64,000 nt of DNA from Chelativorans salis (GTDB lineage: Bacteria > Pseudomonadota > Alphaproteobacteria > Rhizobiales > Rhizobiaceae), in the NCBI RefSeq assembly GCF_025336525.1, contig NZ_JAOCZP010000011.1:87675-151674 (forward strand), in the 5' to 3' direction. The notes beneath the pieces are model-generated. The model made no database searches, was not told the DNA's origin, and was given only the letters and a program-made list of their open reading frames with translations. Of the stretch, positions 44,159-52,744 are shown in pieces (position 1 is the stretch's first letter; every line of letters begins with the position of its first letter). The position numbers were made by a program, and so were the translations under genes.

Positions 44159-45328
44159 ATGACCAAAGCACAAATCGTCGGCTGGGCGCATGCGCCCTTC
44201 GGAAAATCCGAGATGGAAGACACCGAGGCGCTGATCTCCTCCGTCGCCGCTCCTGCGCTCGACCATGCCGGTGTCGAGACGGGTGATGTGGACGGCATCT
44301 TCGTCGGTGTCATGAACAACGGCTTTTCCAAGCAGGATTTCCAGGGCTCGCTCGTCGCCATGGGCAACGAGGCGCTGGCCCATGTGCCGGCGGTGCGGCT
44401 GGAAAACGCATGCGCCACCGGCTCTGCCGCCATCTACACGGCGATGGATTTCATCGAATCGGGACGCGGTCGCATCGCTCTTGTGGTGGGCGCGGAGAAG
44501 ATGACGGCGACCCCAACCGCCGAGGTAGGCGACATCCTACTGGGCGCCAGTTACCGGAAGGAGGAGGCAAACGTGGAAGGCGGCTTCGCCGGTCTCTTTG
44601 CCCGCATCGCCCAAAACTACTTTCAGCGCTATGGCGACCGCTCGGAAGAGCTCGCAATGATCGCGGCGAAGAACCATGCCAACGGCATGGCCAACCCCTA
44701 TGCCCATATGCGCAAGGATTTCGGCTTCGACTTCTGCAACACGGTCTCGGAGAAGAACCCTTATGTCGCCGAGCCGCTTAGGCGCACCGACTGCTCGCTG
44801 ATCTCCGACGGCGCGGCAGCCTTGGTGCTGGCTGACGCGGAGACGGCGGCAAGCCTGGAGCGGGCGATTGCCTTTCGCGCGCGCCGGCACGTGAACGACC
44901 TGCTTGCAATGAGCCGGCGCGACGTGACCGCCTTTGAGGGCGCACGGCGCGCTTGGGCCGGCGCACTCGAGGAGGCGAAGCTGTCGCTTGAGGAATTGTC
45001 GCTGGTCGAGACCCACGACTGCTTCACCATCGCCGAATTGATAGAATACGAGGCGATGGGCCTTGCCAAACCCGGCGAAGGCCACCGCGTGGTGCGTGAA
45101 GGGCTCACGCGGAAGGACGGCAGGCTACCGGTCAATCCTTCGGGCGGTCTCAAGGCCAAGGGTCACCCGATCGGTGCTACGGGCGTTTCCATGCACATCA
45201 TGGCCGCCATGCAGCTCATGGGCGAGGCCGGTGACATGCAGATTCCTGGCGCGCGCCTTGCCGGCGTCTTCAATATGGGAGGTGCTGCGGTCGCCAACTA
45301 CGTCTCGCTTCTGGAGCGGGCGAAGTAA
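44159..45328 (+). CDS. Thiolase-family acetyl-CoA acetyltransferase (SCP-x type)
   Basis: A 389-residue non-classical thiolase. The nucleophilic cysteine is C85 in 'LENACATGSAA'. The second part has 'LVETHDCFTIAELI' and the glycine/histidine motif 'NPSGGLKAKGHPIGATG'; the usual C-terminal CxG motif is replaced by 'NMGGAAVAN', as in SCP2-type thiolases. It cleaves or forms 3-oxoacyl-CoA. AAGGAGG lies 8-9 nt before the ATG at 44159; an earlier in-frame ATG at 44138 precedes the ribosome site. The gene is 70 bp after the DUF2269 gene. No partner DUF35/OB-fold protein, usual for this subfamily, is next to it. Confidence 0.88.
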   Translation: MTKAQIVGWAHAPFGKSEMEDTEALISSVAAPALDHAGVETGDVDGIFVGVMNNGFSKQDFQGSLVAMGNEALAHVPAVRLENACATGSAAIYTAMDFIESGRGRIALVVGAEKMTATPTAEVGDILLGASYRKEEANVEGGFAGLFARIAQNYFQRYGDRSEELAMIAAKNHANGMANPYAHMRKDFGFDFCNTVSEKNPYVAEPLRRTDCSLISDGAAALVLADAETAASLERAIAFRARRHVNDLLAMSRRDVTAFEGARRAWAGALEEAKLSLEELSLVETHDCFTIAELIEYEAMGLAKPGEGHRVVREGLTRKDGRLPVNPSGGLKAKGHPIGATGVSMHIMAAMQLMGEAGDMQIPGARLAGVFNMGGAAVANYVSLLERAK

Positions 45329-45621
45329 GGGAATGTCCACCTAAGAACCCTTCCCCGGTCATTCTGCCGCTTCTTGAGCCACACGTGCTTGATTCTGCGT
45401 GCAAGCCGGAGACGAATCGCATTATTTTCCGATATATTACCACAGTACATTCACAATTTGGATGAGGTACCTCTCACGGAACATGAGGAGGCGATTTGCG
45501 CGCCAAGCGTGAGGATGTTGTGGCCGTCCTGATATCGCAACTGCTCGATTTGCCAACGGCAGGTGACGTCTGTCCGAATTCCGATTAACCTCCCGCGCCG
45601 CAGGCGCTTCAGGAGGAATGA

Positions 45622-46521
45622 ATGAGCAAGGAACGGATCGGCTTTGTAGGCGTCGGGCTGATGGGCCATGGCATGGCCAAGAACATCGTCGAGAAAGGTT
45701 GGCCGCTGACCGTGCTAGGCCATCGCAACCGCAAGCCGGTGGAAGACCTGAAGAGCCGTGGTGCGGCAGAGGCGGAGAACGCCCGGGCACTGGCGGAGGC
45801 AAGCGATATCATTATCATCTGCGTCACCGGCAGCCCGCAGGTGGAGGAGATCGCCAAGGGGTCGCAGGGGCTCGCCTCGGCCGGTAAGCCGCTTCTCATC
45901 TGCGACTGCTCGACCTCGGATCCCTCCTCCACGGTAAAGCTCGCTGCCGAGCTTGCTGCACAGGATATCACGCTGATCGACGCCCCGCTCAGCCGCACGC
46001 CAAAGGATGCGGAAGAAGGCACGCTCGATGTGATGGTTGGCGGTGAAGCGGCGGTGGTCGACCGCGTCTGGCCGGTGCTCGAGGCCTTTGGCCAGCGTAT
46101 CGTCAGGACCGGGCCGACCGGCAGCGGCCACACGATGAAGCTGCTCAACAACTTCCTCTCCATGGGCTATGCCGCTCTTTATTCCGAGGCCCTGGCGCTC
46201 GGCGCCAAAGCTGGTCTGACGCCGACCGTCTTCGATAGCGTCATCCGCGGCGGGCGCATGGATTGCGCCTTTTACCAGACCTTCTTCAAATGGGTGCTGG
46301 AGCGGGACCGGGAAGCCCACAAATTTGCGTTGAAGAACGGCCTCAAGGACATGTCCTATCTTGCCGCCTTTGCCAATGCGGCGGAGGTTTCCAATCCGCT
46401 CGGTGCGGCTGTGCGCAATTCCTTCGCGCTCGCGGTCGGCACGGGGCGCGGCGAGGATTATGTGCCGATGCTTTCCGATATCGTGGCGGAGCTGAACGGG
46501 GTCAGCCTGACCAAGAAATAG
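45622..46521 (+). CDS. NAD(P)-dependent beta-hydroxyacid dehydrogenase (3-hydroxyisobutyrate dehydrogenase family)
   Basis: A 299-residue enzyme with the Rossmann start 'IGFVGVGLMGHGMAKN', the substrate loop 'LIDAPLSRTPKDAEEGTLDV' (normally DAPVSGG) and the catalytic lysine K173 in 'GSGHTMKLLNNF'. The altered 'APLSRTP' loop suggests a substrate other than 3-hydroxyisobutyrate. AGGAGG lies 5 nt before the ATG. It is followed 96 bp later by the SorC-type regulator. The 293 bp upstream (45329-45621) hold no other gene I can see. Confidence 0.9.
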   Translation: MSKERIGFVGVGLMGHGMAKNIVEKGWPLTVLGHRNRKPVEDLKSRGAAEAENARALAEASDIIIICVTGSPQVEEIAKGSQGLASAGKPLLICDCSTSDPSSTVKLAAELAAQDITLIDAPLSRTPKDAEEGTLDVMVGGEAAVVDRVWPVLEAFGQRIVRTGPTGSGHTMKLLNNFLSMGYAALYSEALALGAKAGLTPTVFDSVIRGGRMDCAFYQTFFKWVLERDREAHKFALKNGLKDMSYLAAFANAAEVSNPLGAAVRNSFALAVGTGRGEDYVPMLSDIVAELNGVSLTKK

Positions 46522-46617
46522 AAAGCGCATGTGCTACGGATATACTACCGGCGAGCGGCAGCCGACCAACGAGGCTTGCTCCGCTGTCGAAGGTGGGCGA
46601 ATGACGGGAGGTGACGG

Positions 46618-47562
46618 ATGGCCGTGAATGGGGGGAAGCTAGATGAGGCTGCGCGTGCCGCCTGGCTCTACTACGTCGCCGGCAACACGCAGGACCAGAT
46701 CGCCGCCAAGCTCGGCGTCTCGCGCCAATCCGCCCAGCGGCTCGTCTCGCTTGCCGTCTCCGAGGGGCTGGTGAAGGTTCATATCGACTATCCAATCGCC
46801 CATTGCCTCGACCTTTCGAAGGCGCTGCGTGAAGCCTACGGCCTCTCCTTCTGCGAGGTCGTGCCGACGGACCCGGACTCGCGCTCGACCACGCTCGGCA
46901 TCGCTCAGGCCACGGCGGCGGAGATCGAGCGTTGGTTGAAAAGGCAGGAGCCGCTCATCATGGCCATCGGCACGGGGCGCACACTGCGCGCGGCGGTGGA
47001 ACAGCTTAGCACGATGGAGTGCCCGCAGCACCGCATCGTCTCGCTTACCGGCAACATTGCGCCGGACGGCTCCGCGGCCTACTACAACGTGGTCTTCACC
47101 ATGGCTGACAAGGTGAAGGCGCGCTTCTTCCCCATGCCGCTTCCGGTCATTGCCTCCTCGAAGGAGGAGCGCGAAGCGCTCCACGCACAGCCGATGATCC
47201 GCAGCACCTTGGCTCTGGCTGACGAGGCGGCGGTGAGCTTCGTCGGCATCGGCGAACTGGACGGCGACGATGCGCCGCTCTACGTCGACGGCTTCATTAC
47301 ACTGGAAGAGCTTCGCACGCTACGGGCGGCCGGCGCGGTCACCGAGATCGTCGGCTGGACCTTCGATGCCGACGGCCGACTGATCGAGGGAATGACGAAC
47401 GAACGCGTGGCGAGCGCACCGCTCCCCAGCAGCGCGTCCTCCCTCGTCATCGCCTCGGCCATGGGCAGGCGCAAGTTGCCCGGCATCCGTATTGCGCTGA
47501 AGGGCAAAATCGTCAACGGCCTGGTTACCGACGAGGCGACCGCCGAAGCTCTGCTCGCATAA
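46618..47562 (+). CDS. smoC: SorC/DeoR-family sugar-sensing regulator, probable SmoC
   Basis: A 314-residue regulator. The N-terminal HTH ('ARAAWLYYVAGNTQDQIAAK', 'LGVSRQSAQRLVSLAVSEGL') is followed by a sugar-binding domain with phosphosugar-isomerase-like fold ('IMAIGTGRTLRAAVEQL', 'EIVGWTFDADGRLIEGMTNE', 'SLVIASAMGRRKLPGIRIAL'). GGGAGG lies close upstream of the start. In rhizobia the closest type of regulator precedes the polyol operon smoEFGKS-mtlK. Here that operon starts at 56780, about 9.2 kb away on the same strand, with accessory DNA between. The smoC assignment therefore rests on family and gene order. Confidence 0.8.
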   Translation: MAVNGGKLDEAARAAWLYYVAGNTQDQIAAKLGVSRQSAQRLVSLAVSEGLVKVHIDYPIAHCLDLSKALREAYGLSFCEVVPTDPDSRSTTLGIAQATAAEIERWLKRQEPLIMAIGTGRTLRAAVEQLSTMECPQHRIVSLTGNIAPDGSAAYYNVVFTMADKVKARFFPMPLPVIASSKEEREALHAQPMIRSTLALADEAAVSFVGIGELDGDDAPLYVDGFITLEELRTLRAAGAVTEIVGWTFDADGRLIEGMTNERVASAPLPSSASSLVIASAMGRRKLPGIRIALKGKIVNGLVTDEATAEALLA

Positions 47563-48303
47563 CGCCCTGCTACCGGCGCCGAAATCCGAGACCTCCCTGC
47601 ATATTCCGTATCGTATCAGCGTATCCTGTCAGCATGTTACGCTTGAAACTTCCCATACCGGGTTATCCCATCGCGGCTTTTTCTACCGAGTTCGGTGGCA
47701 AAAAGGTAACAAGATGTTCTGGGCATGTTCCGGGGCATCGGTTCAAGGCCGCGTTCATCGAGAACGGCCGTGATCCCATCATACATGCCTATTATTCGCT
47801 TTGCGTTGGCAAATGCCCGCAGGTGTCACCGGGGCATCGGGTGTCGTAGTGCGAATGATAAATCCGCTCGGCGAACTCCGCAGCCTGGTCACTGCTGACG
47901 GCCCGTTGTCGCCGGCTCGCCGTGCAAGCGACGAGCCGCATCCCCGATCTGGAGCGAGCAGCCACACTCGCTCAGGAACTTACTCTTCTTGTGCCAGCGG
48001 TCGAGCTTGCCGAGACCCCTTCCACCTGATCTTCGCAACTGTCTTGACGCTGACCGTGATGAGCGGCACCACAGCCACGAGGGTCGCTATTTTTGGCGAC
48101 ACGCGCGGCAACAAGGGCCATCGTAGGTTGGTCGAGGTTCTTTCGCAGATGGCACTTCTGGGGGCTGGCGCCATCACCGCGCTTCTGAGCCGCAGCGCTG
48201 GTTAGGAGAAGCCCGCTCTTCCAAACCCGTTCATCACGCCAGACCCGTCGACGCGAATCCTCCCGCAGTGAGGCAGGAGGGCTTCACGCGGCGGCTGGCG
48301 CGA
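47563..48303 (+). other. Gene-poor stretch with one doubtful membrane-protein frame
   Basis: The only protein-like signal is in the frame 47801-48205, whose C-terminal third encodes 'DPFHLIFATVLTLTVMSGTT' and later 'SQMALLGAGAITALLSRS', two hydrophobic segments around a polar loop. Its N-terminal part is low-complexity and no ribosome site supports the start. A parallel frame ending at about 48030 ('LERAATLAQELTLLVPAVEL') suggests a frameshifted gene. I treat it as a possible decayed membrane-protein gene. No RNA gene or IS end was seen. Confidence 0.3.
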
Positions 48304-48618
48304 CTAGAACGAGAAATAAATGCTGACTCCCGATCGAGGGCGGTAATAATGGGGATAGTGGTCGCGGTAGCTGTAATAGCGATGCGGATAGCAGTATCCG
48401 TAATAATCGCAGTGTTGCCTCGCGTACCGCTTTTTCCAGTGGCTGCGCGCCCAACCGCGGGGATAATGTTTGCGTCGCCAATCCCGACCGTGGACTTTTT
48501 CGACAGCGTTGCCTTGGACTTGTGCGGGTTTCGGCACAAAGAGCGGCGCAGCGTTCGCCGGCAACGCGAAAGACGCGGCGAGGATTGTGGCACCAACGGC
48601 TGACAAGAGCTTTTTCAT
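48304..48618 (-). CDS. Small exported Tyr/Arg/His-rich protein
   Basis: A 104-residue secreted protein of unknown function. The signal peptide is 'MKKLLSAVGATILAASFALP' with cleavage at 'ANA-APLFVP' (about residue 23). The mature part is very basic and aromatic ('HYPRGWARSHWKKRYA', 'YGYCYPHRYYSYRDHYPHYY') and ends with 'SGVSIYFSF', a beta-type terminus. Similar small proteins are common in rhizobial genomes. GGAGGAG lies about 6 nt before the ATG at 48618. Cys residues in 'HCDYYGYC' could form a disulfide. Confidence 0.7.
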   Translation of the reverse strand: MKKLLSAVGATILAASFALPANAAPLFVPKPAQVQGNAVEKVHGRDWRRKHYPRGWARSHWKKRYARQHCDYYGYCYPHRYYSYRDHYPHYYRPRSGVSIYFSF

Positions 48619-48966
48619 CACGGACTCCTCCGCACAGGAACACGCCGGGATGACCTCCATTGCGCATCCTTGCACGCATGGCTCTCTTCTATTGGCTATT
48701 ACTTTACGCCACCGAAGCTGAACCGCCGCTGAACAGTGGCCGTCGCCTGTTAAGCCGGGCACTGAAATGCACACCGCCAGCTACGCCGCTTCCGCCAGCA
48801 CCCTCTCGCGTATCGGGGCCGGCGCAGGATTTCGGCCGATAGTGTCTCAGATCGAATTTCGGCTACGACGACGCGACCTTCAGAATGCATCGCGGACGCG
48901 AGAGTGATCAATCTGTCCGGCGCTCCGAGGGATGTTTGGGATAGGACCAGCCACTATTTGCGGCAT
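48619..48966. other. No gene seen
   Basis: This 348-bp stretch contains the upstream region of the small exported protein gene and otherwise only short frames without ribosome sites or recognisable similarity. Confidence 0.4.
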
Positions 48967-49059
48967 TTATCCGGCTGCGATCCCAACGACAGCGACCACC
49001 ACGGTCAGACCGAAAATCGAGCCAAGCAGCCATCTCGCTTGATGAACGGATTTATCCAT
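48967..49059 (-). CDS. 30-residue single-helix membrane peptide
   Basis: A short frame encodes 10 polar residues followed by the hydrophobic helix 'WLLGSIFGLTVVVAVVGIAA'. A strong ribosome site (GGAGGGAG) lies 3-4 nt before the ATG. Function unknown; it is one of several such peptides in this accessory region. Confidence 0.5.
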   Translation of the reverse strand: MDKSVHQARWLLGSIFGLTVVVAVVGIAAG

Positions 49060-49543
49060 ATCTCCCTCCGTTCTGGGATCCCTTCGGTGCGGCAACGTCC
49101 CGGTGCGGCACCTTGTTCCGTGATCGCATTCGTGAGGGTTTGGTGGCCCACTGCGCGTTGGGGATCGCACAGCGGGCCGGTTCCCCGTCCCTGGGAACTG
49201 TCTAGTATGGTGAAATGTCGGTTAATTGCAATGCAGTCGCCAGGTGGACCTGATGGTTGCGTCTAGGATCGGGCCGCCGCGCCTGGTCTCGTGCAGCGGA
49301 CCGCCGGTCAGATCGCTAAGGCGGCGGTTTTAGTACTCTCTCGCCGCCACCGCCACATAAAACCCACCTGCTGGAACCTTCCAGCCCTTCGCCAGTTCGG
49401 CGTGCGTGGATCGCTTCCCGCCACACAGGCAGACCGGCCAACCTCACGAACTTATCCTTGCGCAAGCGCGCCGGCCTGGCGATCTTCAAAGGGACGCCAA
49501 AAGTCTTGATTTCCTCCTGCGCCGGCGCTGCCCCAAAAAAACG
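49060..49543. other. No confident gene
   Basis: A minus-strand frame near 49400-49540 encodes 'EEIKTFGVPLKIARPARLRK' and 'KFVRLAGLPVWREAIH', which looks protein-like but has no supported start and no family I recognise. The rest shows nothing. Confidence 0.3.
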
Positions 49544-49759
49544 CTAGCCGTGATCGCCGTTGCCGAGCTGACCGGAGCTATTGTTGCCCCAAGCGTAGAT
49601 ATTATTGCCCCACGCGTAGTGTTCCTTCGCTGCATCGAACGGCACCAGGACGGCGGCGGCCTTTCCGTCGCGAGTGATGACGACCGGCTCGCCCTGCTCA
49701 GCGGTGTCGATCAACGCAGACAAGTCGGCCTGAGCTTTCTGGATATCGGCATCTTTCAT
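49544..49759 (-). CDS. Phd/YefM-type antitoxin with an RCC1-like tail
   Basis: A 71-residue protein. The first 45 residues are a normal Phd/YefM DNA-binding antitoxin domain ('KAQADLSALIDTAEQGEPVV' and 'ITRDGKAAAVLVPFDAAKEH'). Instead of the usual toxin-neutralising C-terminus, it ends in 'YAWGNNIYAWGNNSSGQLGN' plus 'GDHG', which matches the RCC1 beta-propeller repeat (AWGxNxxGQLGxGD). The tail DNA holds an imperfect 21-bp tandem duplication (49580-49600, 49601-49621). GAGGAG precedes the ATG. No toxin gene is adjacent. The tail probably reflects an illegitimate junction, so antitoxin function is doubtful although DNA binding could persist. Confidence 0.7.
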   Translation of the reverse strand: MKDADIQKAQADLSALIDTAEQGEPVVITRDGKAAAVLVPFDAAKEHYAWGNNIYAWGNNSSGQLGNGDHG

Positions 49760-49953
49760 GTCACAAGCTCCTCGTTGAACGACGCAACCTACTGGAGGAG
49801 GCCGCCGCCAGTGCGACTAGCCGAGAGTTTTCCCAGAAGCCCACAGAAAACGGTAAACCGAACGTTATCGATAAAGGGAACACTGTCTAAAACGCCGGAT
49901 GCTCGGCTCCTCAGGAAACATCAATAGGCGGCGCGCTGGCGACCACCGCCATT

Positions 49954-50319
49954 TCACGCCGGTGATTTTTGGATGAGTTGCCCGAGATTATCAGGGCGTA
50001 CCGGCCCAAAAGGGGAAGGGGCTGCCGTGTGCAAGGTGTTTAGACGCGGTTCCCATGGCGGAATTCCCTTGGCATCGGCCACTGGCTCATACTTGTTGAA
50101 ATAGGAGCGCTGCCAGCGTTCGTGGATCGGCTGCATCGTGTGCGCCGTCTCAGAATAGTCGCTGGCGAGCTTGTAGCCGAGATCATTCAGCGGAGTGTGG
50201 CGCCGGCTCGCCTCGTTCAGCACGGCCTCAAGGCCTTCGACCTGGCCCTGAGATAAGGACGTGCCGAACACTCCGCTCTCGCGGCGCCTCTCCGCCGCGT
50301 CGAAACGCGAACGGTTCAT
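49954..50319 (-). CDS. Truncated phage-lysozyme/chitinase-like protein
   Basis: A 121-residue protein whose first 70 residues ('SLSQGQVEGLEAVLNEASRR', 'LNDLGYKLASDYSETAHTMQ', 'PIHERW') resemble the start of phage-type glycoside hydrolase 19-like lysozymes, where 'ETAHTMQPI' includes the catalytic-Glu region. Full-length relatives are well over 150 residues, so the C-terminal lobe is missing and the tail ('PSPFGPVRPDNLGQLIQKSP') is unrelated. GAGGA lies upstream of the ATG. Probably a prophage-derived remnant that is still open. Confidence 0.5.
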   Translation of the reverse strand: MNRSRFDAAERRRESGVFGTSLSQGQVEGLEAVLNEASRRHTPLNDLGYKLASDYSETAHTMQPIHERWQRSYFNKYEPVADAKGIPPWEPRLNTLHTAAPSPFGPVRPDNLGQLIQKSPA

Positions 50320-50437
50320 CGTCTTTTCCTCAGTGGAATTTCAAGCCAGAACGCCATGGCTCATCGCCGCGCCCTTGACGCCGCGCAGTCGATGGTCTTT
50401 CCTTTTGGATTGCGCTAGGGACTGGGGGAAGAACCGT

Positions 50438-50530
50438 ATGCGCCGAGCGGCAATTGCGTTCTGGTACGCAGTCCTTGTTCTAATCTTGCTCGGGGGCGTT
50501 AGCCTACCGTTCATTGCGCTCACACTCTAG
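50438..50530 (+). CDS. 30-residue membrane peptide
   Basis: The frame encodes a short basic start and the hydrophobic helix 'AFWYAVLVLILLGGVSLPFI'. GGGGGAAG lies about 8 nt before the ATG. No family recognised. Confidence 0.45.
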   Translation: MRRAAIAFWYAVLVLILLGGVSLPFIALTL

Positions 50531-50634
50531 ACGAGCAGGATTGGCGTCCCGATCCCTTCCGGTTCAAAGTCCGGTATAGGAACCACCAGCAGCGACGCGC
50601 GTTTGAGTGCACTTGATCAATCAGGAGCAATCAG

Positions 50635-50712
50635 ATGTTGCGCGGCTTACTTCTTTGGCTTCTCGGTGTACCGCTAGTCGTAATCGTTCTGCTCTATATC
50701 TTTGTGTTCTAG
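50635..50712 (+). CDS. 25-residue conserved-type membrane peptide
   Basis: The frame encodes MLRGLLLWLLGVPLVVIVLL plus YIFVF. Peptides starting ML(R)xxLLWLLGVP are widespread in Hyphomicrobiales, and AGGAG lies 6 nt before the ATG, so this is probably a real gene. It is too short for most gene finders. Function unknown; a single membrane-spanning helix. Confidence 0.65.
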   Translation: MLRGLLLWLLGVPLVVIVLLYIFVF

Positions 50713-51003
50713 GGAAAGCAGATTCTGACGCGCCCACCGGCTCCGTGCATGGAAAGTGGTCCCGGGCAGCTGGATGGGGGGCGGAAACGCCGCAGCCTGG
50801 TAATCGTTAGGCGTGCGTAGCTCACCTCTCCCACTGGCAGGCCGACTCCCCCTCTGTTCCTTCACCGCAACCGGCCTGCCGATCTTCAAAGAACCGGGAT
50901 ACCGATCACCACCAGGCCCCGCCCGTGCTACCATGCAATCGGTGGCGGGCGGCGATCCTATTGGTCTCACGCGGAATTATTGCGTCGTTGGGAGGAGCTT
51001 CGC

Positions 51004-51753
51004 ATGTGCGGTCGCGTCTTCGTCAGAACGACCTTGGACGAGTTGATACGCAATTTCGCCTGGGCGCAGGCGGCGGGCGGTATCGAAGGGCTCGCGAACG
51101 ACTATCCGCGCTGGAACGGGGCGCCGGGGAAGTATTACCCGCTAATCATCCAGGAGCCAGATCGCGCCGGGCCGGTTTTCATGCGAGCCTCCTGGGGCTT
51201 CACCCCTTCATGGGCGAATGGGCCCAATCTTGGCGGCCGGCGTCCGCCCATCAACGCCAGAGCCGAAACGGTGGCCACCAGCGGCATGTTCAAGCATGCC
51301 TATAGAAGGCGGCGTGCACTCATGCCGATCGACGGCTTCTTTGAATGGTGGGACGTGCAGGGCACGGGCAAGAACAAGCAGCCCTACGCCGTGGCCATGA
51401 AGACGGACGAGCCGTTCTGTATCGCTGCGATCTGGGAGGAATGGAAGAATCGTCAGACCGATGGGGTCATTCGCACGTTCGCTGTCGTCACCTGCGAAGC
51501 AAACGAGCTGATGGCGACGATCCATCCCCGCATGCCGGTGATCATCGCGCCGGAAGACTACCGCCGCTGGCTCGCGTTCGAACAGGACGACCCGCACGAC
51601 CTGCTGAAGCAATTCCCGTCCGAGAAAATGAAGATGTGGCCTATCGGCCGCGGGGTCGGCAACACCCGCAACAATACGCCGGACGTGCTGGACCCAATCG
51701 AGGTCGCTCGGTCGGATGAACCGGAGCCGCCGGAGCCTGGGACGTTGCTATGA
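51004..51753 (+). CDS. SRAP-domain protein (YedK/HMCES family)
   Basis: A 249-residue protein that crosslinks to abasic sites in single-stranded DNA. The catalytic cysteine is C2, exposed after Met removal ('MCGRVFVRTT'). The other active-site parts are 'RPPINARAETVATSGMFKHA', the glutamate in 'IDGFFEWW' and the histidine in 'TIHPRMPVII'. GGGAGGAG lies 6 nt before the ATG. The stop overlaps the next small gene (ATGA), so it heads a small operon to about 52584. Accessory SRAP genes are frequent on plasmids and phages. Confidence 0.92.
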   Translation: MCGRVFVRTTLDELIRNFAWAQAAGGIEGLANDYPRWNGAPGKYYPLIIQEPDRAGPVFMRASWGFTPSWANGPNLGGRRPPINARAETVATSGMFKHAYRRRRALMPIDGFFEWWDVQGTGKNKQPYAVAMKTDEPFCIAAIWEEWKNRQTDGVIRTFAVVTCEANELMATIHPRMPVIIAPEDYRRWLAFEQDDPHDLLKQFPSEKMKMWPIGRGVGNTRNNTPDVLDPIEVARSDEPEPPEPGTLL

Positions 51754-51935
51754 GCAACGATCCGTCGAGCCACCGACCCGGCATGCGCCGTCTGACCCTT
51801 CACCTCCACTATTGCGAGCACGATGGTTGCACCGAGTGGGGAACCTTCGGCTACGCCCGTGGTAAGGACCAGCCATCGAAGTGGTATTGCCGTGAGCACA
51901 AGAGCGACGGCGAGCACTGGATCGGCAAGTCGTAG
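51750..51935 (+). CDS. Small hypothetical protein with zinc-finger-like Cys/His spacing
   Basis: A 61-residue protein. 'HYCEHDGCTEWGTFGYARG' and 'KWYCREHKSDGEHWIG' give a C-x4-C...C-x2-H arrangement that could bind zinc. It starts within the SRAP stop (ATGA overlap), so it is co-translated. It might assist nucleic-acid recognition, but that is only context. No known family recognised. Confidence 0.6.
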   Translation: MSNDPSSHRPGMRRLTLHLHYCEHDGCTEWGTFGYARGKDQPSKWYCREHKSDGEHWIGKS

Positions 51936-51943
51936 GAGGTGAG

Positions 51944-52225
51944 ATGCCGAGGCTGACATCTGAAGAAGATGCTGCAATCTACGCGGAGCTGAAGCCGCAA
52001 CTCGCCGAGATCAGGAAGGTTGTGAAGCGCGTTAACGGGGAGCTGACGACTCTTTCCGACATCGGCCAGGTCGCTGCCGTGGTCGACATCACGCTCGATT
52101 TCATCCTGCGCTACATGCCGGATGAGAAGAAAGCCCTCGCCCTGTCGGAGCACCTGCGCTCGCAAGTCGATATCGGCATTAAGAAGGTCTATTCTCAGCA
52201 TCAGCCGCCTGACGCAAAGCAGTAG
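51944..52225 (+). CDS. Hypothetical protein, 93 residues, helical
   Basis: A charged helical protein ('EEDAAIYAELKPQLAEIRKV', 'DEKKALALSEHLRSQVDIGI') with no signal or membrane segment. AGGAGG lies 3-4 nt before the ATG and the gene follows the preceding one by 8 bp. Third gene of the SRAP operon. Not recognised. Confidence 0.6.
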   Translation: MPRLTSEEDAAIYAELKPQLAEIRKVVKRVNGELTTLSDIGQVAAVVDITLDFILRYMPDEKKALALSEHLRSQVDIGIKKVYSQHQPPDAKQ

Positions 52226-52252
52226 AGAGGAGTTGGAGGGAGGCTCGCCGCC

Positions 52253-52447
52253 ATGGCCAAGCGCAAGTTCGAGGAAGGTAGCAAGATCACGATCAAGGTC
52301 GAAGCCGAATCCGTTTGGCCAGACGGCAGGTTCACCTTCTATCTTGGGGGCCACAGCGCGCCGATCACCATTCCGGGAGATTCACCACAGATCATGAAGG
52401 TCGAGGCGCCCAAGAGGACGAAGGTGGCAAGAGACGTCCGGGATTGA
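52253..52447 (+). CDS. Hypothetical protein, 64 residues, basic
   Basis: A small basic beta-type protein ('ITIKVEAESVWPDGRFTFYL', 'KVEAPKRTKVARDVRD'). GGGAGG lies upstream of the ATG and the gene lies 27 bp after the previous one. Fourth gene of the SRAP operon. Not recognised. Confidence 0.55.
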   Translation: MAKRKFEEGSKITIKVEAESVWPDGRFTFYLGGHSAPITIPGDSPQIMKVEAPKRTKVARDVRD

Positions 52448-52584
52448 GCGACGAGACCGGCAAGCGATGGAGCGATGCCGGCAGCGGCACGCGTGAATGC
52501 TGGCTGGAGGCAGCCCAGGAGTTCCACGACATCATCGAAGCGCCGTCCTGGCGGACGCATCTGCAGGCTGGCACCATCCACTGA
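52444..52584 (+). CDS. Possible 46-residue protein at the end of the SRAP operon
   Basis: A TTG overlapping the previous stop (TTGA) opens a frame encoding 'SDETGKRWSDAGSGTRECWL' and 'EAAQEFHDIIEAPSWRTHL'. The composition looks protein-like, but the start codon is rare and no good ribosome site exists, so this is tentative. Confidence 0.3.
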   Translation: MSDETGKRWSDAGSGTRECWLEAAQEFHDIIEAPSWRTHLQAGTIH

Positions 52585-52744
52585 AACCCAGACACAAGAG
52601 ATGAACGACCTGGAAAGAGAAGCCTTGTGGCGACCGGCGTGCAGATCGGCGAGCTAACAGACAAAAAAACGGCACGACGGTCAGCATCCTGGCCTTCCTT
52701 CCAGACCATTGGGGCGCGATGTGATGCAGCGGTGCATGTGTCCA

